64,000 nucleotides of DNA, from assembly GCA_018806985.1 (NCBI GenBank), contig JADANN010000052.1:62001-126000 (forward strand), read 5' to 3'. Below, in pieces: positions 59,270 to 64,000 of the stretch (positions are counted from its first letter, which is position 1; the number at the start of each line of letters is the position of its first letter). A program made the translations under genes and the position numbers. The notes under the pieces are model-generated. The model was not told the DNA's origin. It saw only the letters and a program-made list of their open reading frames with translations, and searched no databases. The DNA is from Angiostrongylus vasorum (taxonomy: Eukaryota; Nematoda; Chromadorea; Rhabditida; Metastrongylidae).

Positions 59270-59660
59270 ACGTCCTATCCTCCCAACGGTTTACCTCGTC
59301 ACCGTGACTGTGAGGTGTTCCTGTGTGTCGGACTGCGATGTACAGCAGGGGTATTCGTCTGGCAGCAGGGTCTCAAAAGTTGAAAAGGAGTCCGGCTTTC
59401 CCATCAGGAAGCCTAGCTAAGAGTAAACCAGTATCAGGATCCACCACCGTCATGGTATTAAAGTCGTATGTTGGAAAAGCTCCCTCCGGTCCACAGGGAC
59501 TGCTACTGCCTGTGGTGGTGACCTGGAGCAGACTTTGGCCACGCTGACCTCGGGATTCCAGGGAACCACAATGGCTTAACCAGCAAATCTCCGAAAATGG
59601 TGATTATGATGGGGCCCGCGCAGCCAGTGAGGACGGGTCGTTTAAGTATCAAGTAAGTAA
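59270..59660 (-). repeat. Repeat family C copy
   Basis: Minus orientation, ending right with a TATCAAGTAAGTAAGTA tail at 59646-59662 similar to 12895-12910, directly before the 705-bp repeat. Confidence 0.72.
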
Positions 59661-59683
59661 GTACGTCCTATATCATTCCATTG

Positions 59684-60389
59684 CAGACATCTTCGACATT
59701 TTTCACCCACTGCGTCGAATAAGAGGTTCTTTCTGCTAACATGAATGTAACCAGCGTGGGTGCTAAAATAACGGGAAAACGAAGTTTCGATGTATTTTAC
59801 TGTTTGTTCTTATAATTTACTCTTTTTTTCACACGAACCTTTCTATTATATCACATTTATACTAGGAATTACTTTTAAATTTTCCAAGAAAGGCTTAGAA
59901 TCAACCTCGACATTGGTCAATAAGTTGTTCTGCTTTTTAATATGCTAATATGAGGTGGTTAAAGTAGAATTTGCTGCACAATGAGCAACGTTTAACGGAT
60001 TTCGTCTTATTTGGAGCCTACGAAAGATCCTGTTAACGTCCAACGTAGTAGTTCAAATCATTACTTGGATACATGAGTATATGCTTGGATGACCCGTCTT
60101 CACTGGTTGTGTGGGCTTCTGCATAATTTCCACTTTTTTCGGAGTTTGCTGGTTTAACCACTGTAGTTCGCCGGAGCCCCGAGATCAGCCTGGCCAAAGT
60201 CCCCTCCGTTTAAATTGCTATTTTCATTAATTCTTACAAAGATCGTTCCTCATTTAATATAAACTCTGTTCGAGTAGTCGCACTTCGACACCAAGAGCTG
60301 ATTTAAACACAGTGAAACGTTTGCATTTGTGGATTAAATGACATACTGCCATCAACTCCATCTCAGCTCGTTAAGGACGAGACAAATAG
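59684..60389 (+). repeat. ~705-bp dispersed repeat, copy 2
   Basis: Direct, nearly identical copy of 10760-11468, about 49 kb away. Differences are a handful of single-base changes (for example a shorter T run). It includes an internal family C fragment at ~60060-60210. Confidence 0.88.
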
Positions 60390-60890
60390 TCTAAAAGTAT
60401 AAAACGGTTGTTTTAATTAACTTCCCGTGAAAGCAATTTTTTTCAGTGTAAAGAATCGAAGGTTCTTTAGGACGCCGTGATTAGGAAATGCTCAAGTCAT
60501 TTTCATCCTTTTGTGGTTTTCTCAATACTCGTGGCGACCACCTTTTGGATTTCACGTGTCGTTAAAACAACATATTATTTACTTCAGTGCTGCATGCAGG
60601 AAGACAAAACAGTTGAAAGGAGCGCTAACATTTTCACAATATGTGAAAACAATCATACAAGTAAACGAATAAAAGTGAGACAGTTTGCGTTAGTGAAATC
60701 AATGAGTGCTGTCTTTCCTGAAGCACTCTTTTCTATCATTTCAGATAGTTTGCTATCAAAATATCTGCGTTTATGAGGGGTTAAACGTCCTTATGTGATT
60801 CGCGTTCGGGACGGTCATAAATCACGTAAATTTTCCTTCAGATCAAACACAGTTGTTTTTTCTTTATGAGGTTCTTCTTTTTTACTTCAG

Positions 60891-61205
60891 GTTTCCCTAC
60901 AAGTATGTTACTACTTCGACTTTTTTTTACAAATAAAGATTTTTTTTTGGCCGGAGGTTAAACATTTTTGTCGGTTTCTCTTTGATAACGCGGAGATAAT
61001 CTTTCGAACAACAGAATATTTCAACGGAATTACTGAGTCCTATTTCATCAATGTTCCTGTTTTTGGAGAATGGATAAGGCGAGCATCAACTCCTAAGGTT
61101 CAATGGGTTGATTCTTCATCACCGACGAGACTGGCGCTTTTAAAAAAACTGGCTTCAGAGTGGTTCCATGTTGGTGCTAAAAAATATGCACTTATATATG
61201 GATAG
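60891..61205 (+). CDS. Candidate exon without start codon, unassigned (glycosidase-like?)
   Basis: Open from the acceptor TTTACTTCAG to a stop at 61203-61205. The right part reads FDNAEIIFRTTEYFNGITES, YFINVPVFGEWIRRASTPK, VQWVDSSSPTRLALLKKLAS and EWFHVGAKKYALIYG. The shape (WVD..SP...LLKKLA..W...G.KKY) faintly recalls family 31 glycosyl hydrolases of the MYORG kind, but no catalytic motif is present, so I leave it unassigned. A donor could cut before the stop. The poly-T rich first third may be intron. Confidence 0.4.
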   Translation, partial: VSLQVCYYFDFFLQIKIFFWPEVKHFCRFLFDNAEIIFRTTEYFNGITESYFINVPVFGEWIRRASTPKVQWVDSSSPTRLALLKKLASEWFHVGAKKYALIYG

Positions 61206-61209
61206 GAAA

Positions 61210-62780
61210 TATAGAGCACGATCTTAGCTTGCACGAAGGTAAATCTCATGGACGTGAAGATTCTGTCAGATGTAGTCGACCAACGCTATCGCGTCGTCAG
61301 ACTTAATAAATTTTTTGTTGCTCTTGTTGCTCGTTAAACGATTAGTGACTTTCTATTTGATTTCTGTAGTCTGTCATACGTGATATGCCTTCTATTTATG
61401 TTTTTAATTATGTTTTTAGAGGCTAAATGTCCCATATACTTTGGCGCATGAGAACTTGAGTTTAGTGGCATCGACGGAGTTATTGTGACACCTCACAAAC
61501 TACCCATGGAAGGAGCTTCGCCTTGTTGTTCTGCTACAGAACGTTCGAGTTTGCAGAGGAGAATGAAGAGGGCAATGGAAGCGAGCAATCAGTAGCTGCA
61601 AAGGCTTCATCTTTATCCAGTGAGAGTATGTCGACTGAAAGAAGGGGAAGAACTGACTAACAATAACGAAAACATTGATTAACACTTTTCGTTGTGTGGT
61701 TCTTGGTCGCCGAGCTTCCCCATCTAATTCGTCTAACTTTGTGAATTTTATATGATCTTGTTGGGAATTGAAACATGAAATACTGCAAAGTCTCGAGCTT
61801 CCTTCTCCTTGGCGTGGGTTTTGCATTCACTTTACACGAATCAATGATTTAATTCTTTGCGGTTGCCTTGCTGGACACGATCTCCTAGCTTAGTGTGTAA
61901 TATGAAATCAAAGTAAAGGTTTAGATTTGTCACATACGTGGATGTTTTGGGTTGTTAGAAATTGTAAGTTGTGCATTGCTAGAGGGTTTTTTAGTCTAAC
62001 ACTAGCAGGACCTTGTAGTAACTTATTATTCGGTCACAGCAATGAGTTATGCAGCGTGTAGTGCAACGGGTATCGTTATTTTCAGTATCAGTCGCACTGG
62101 AAATGAAGCAGGTTTTTCTCCCATTCACAGTTTTCTGTCACTCTTCTACTGAATATTCCACGTTTGCGCAAGTGCCATATTAGTTATTATTTATCAGTGC
62201 CGAGGTTAATAAAAGCTGTGTCTTAAGATTTACTGGAACGACAGTTCTAAGAACATCAGAGATTCCAGCCGCAGTGCTCTCGTCTCTAATGCCACTCCTA
62301 ACAACTCTAACAACAAAACCTCAGGAGATAACGACAAATGTTGTATTTGTTGTTTTTTTTTAAGTTCACATGAGAGAAGAAGCGGGTCGATTTTGAGGAA
62401 AGCTGCAGAACTAATTTTGTTTGGGTATAAATTCGAAAACAGACAAGAGAAGCGATCAACGAGACGGACGGATTTAAGGGTTTTCAGCCTACGAAAACAA
62501 TTTTTCTTCGACAATGTTTCCGGATTCTGGCATTAAAGCACGCAAAACGAGCCTAAAAAAGTTATATGGTTTATATATTAAAGTAAAAAGGCCCGAGTTC
62601 AAATTGAATACACGTGCCAGTGAATTCGTTTATGTACAATCGATCTCTCACACTGTCAAATGGAAAAGACAAGTTTGTGTGTAATGCTTCTTTCCGATCG
62701 GATGATTGCTAAGATCTCGTATGGTAGGACGTTAATGAGATAGTTCACACGAGTACGTTCTGGAACAATTCTGCAAGGAA
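61210..62780. other. Stretch without a supported gene
   Basis: Short frames on both strands (61500-61826 minus, 62230-62514 minus) have no domain. 62200-62215 (GTGCCGAGGTTAATAAAAG) is a small relic of the tail that follows the Penelope-like elements. Confidence 0.4.
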
Positions 62781-62789
62781 CGTTTTTCA

Positions 62790-63437
62790 TGACAGATATC
62801 ACGTGAAATACAACCGCCATCGTGTTGAGATATTTGCAAAATCTCAAACCCTAATCGCCGATTCGAGCCAGCGACCACACTTTTTTGAGTGAAGCCTCAG
62901 ATCAATGGAGTTAAATGTAGATTTGGGGTTCGGACATCATACCGTTGGCAGATGATTGTTGATCGCACAGTTGGGATAAAAAAATCTGGCTGAAAGAAAG
63001 CTAAAGCAAGAGCCTCCGTGGTAAAAAAAAAGCTCTCGGTGTTGATCAATCCCTGAGGGATGCGCCATGCATTCTACTTCATTAAGCATCGTTTGGAGGT
63101 GATTGAATGCATATCTGGCCATTACAATGACTCTCGGTGGTCTACCGATGTATCGAACCAGTGCAGCTATCCTTCCAAACAAGTTTGGTAACAGTTTGCC
63201 GACCATGGAGGGATGGAAAGGCTTGGTGGGCCACAGAAGCGGGGATCGATTCCGCGTGTGTGTGCCGCAGCGGCGCCTCCAACCACTGCGCCACACACGT
63301 CTCAATGATAGAGCCGATAATACGTGAGCCTCAAAAAGGATAGTCGCTTTTCGGAGAGCACCTTAGGTTCCGAGTTTTGCTCATATCTCAACCTGCTTCT
63401 GATGTACTCCACATATTACCTTGTCATGAAAAAAAAA
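62790..63437. mobile_element. MITE-B copy split by a SINE-A
   Basis: Left end CATGACAGATATCACGTGAA...TTGAGATATTTGCAAAATC and right end GAGTTTTGCTCATATCTCAA...CACATATTACCTTGTCATG are inverted. Between them, after an A-rich run at 63022-63032, sits a complete SINE-A. Confidence 0.75.
63028..63302 (-). repeat. SINE-A copy nested in MITE-B
   Basis: Minus orientation: tail AGCTCTCGGTGTTGATCAAT at left, B box GGGGATCGATTCCGCG and A-box side GGCGCCTCCAACCACTGCGC at right. Confidence 0.82.
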
Positions 63438-63723
63438 GAATAGGCAGCAAATGTAAGCTGAGACAATGGATCCCGAGATTTTTTCGAATTTTTTTCTTTG
63501 GTTTTGGATTTTTTTTCAAGCGCTATGCAAGTTAAGGCGCCGTGCACTTCTCTTCTATGGGCATTCTCAGATCGTTTGTCGTTTTATCATCCGACATTTG
63601 TTGTGCCGACGTTACGACGTTATTATTGGTACTGATGTATTCATCAAATATCAAGTAGTCTTGAACTTTGCGGATAGAATCTGCTAGTCTTTTGCGATTT
63701 GGTGTACCTATGCTCGTATTCCT

Positions 63724-63845
<122 letters not shown>

Positions 63846-64000
63846 CATATAAATATAAGTACAAATAATGTTGTTTAACGTATTAAGCTCGAGATGCATT
63901 GAATACCACGCATTTGATAGGAAAATAGTTGCCTGTGAAATCTTATTTTGTTACGGTAAAATCCCTTTTCTCAATCCCACAAGACGTGTGTCTATTATTT

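Overview
The window looks like a gene-poor, repeat-dense stretch of a nematode chromosome, most likely a clade V (strongylid/hookworm-like) worm. This is inferred from the RTE-type LINEs, the tRNA-derived SINEs, the Penelope-like elements with inverted terminal repeats, the short-exon genes with TTTCAG acceptors, and the lack of any bacterial-type operon. No rRNA gene, CRISPR array or convincing free-standing tRNA gene was seen.

Layout. 1-12400: one 874-bp sequence present at both ends in inverted orientation (1-874 and 11479-12352). Between the arms lie an intronless divergent histone H3 gene (3013-3408, minus) with its own 3' stem-loop, a small Penelope-like element (3703-4809) and a truncated RTE LINE (8730-10558, minus). 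12400-28200: mostly repeats (several ~300-450 bp SINE-like families, two more LINE fragments, a 170-bp hairpin element) with no gene I can name. 28284-33029: exons of a minus-strand gene that resembles the nucleoporin Nup107. An intronless SNM1/DCLRE1 nuclease copy lies on the plus strand inside one of its introns. 33050-38440: repeats plus unassigned open frames. 38453-56564: a plus-strand multi-exon gene that I read as anillin (anillin homology domain followed by a C-terminal PH domain). Its introns hold a 5'-inverted RTE LINE, a fossil mariner interrupted by a SINE, and several foldback elements. 56565-64000: candidate exons of one or more unassigned plus-strand genes, a second copy of a ~705-bp repeat, a MITE carrying a nested SINE, and a long (GT)n tract.

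The named genes do not form a pathway: H3 is chromatin, anillin is cytokinesis, Nup107 is the nuclear pore and SNM1 is DNA repair or telomere processing. A recurring oddity is that otherwise good exons of two unrelated genes need single-base corrections, often in short A runs, to stay in frame. Residual assembly error is therefore a serious alternative to pseudogenisation. The most interesting non-gene signals are the histone variant with a canonical histone stem-loop, a hammerhead-ribozyme-like motif repeated in the Penelope-like terminal repeats, and the twin-priming structure of the LINE in the anillin gene.
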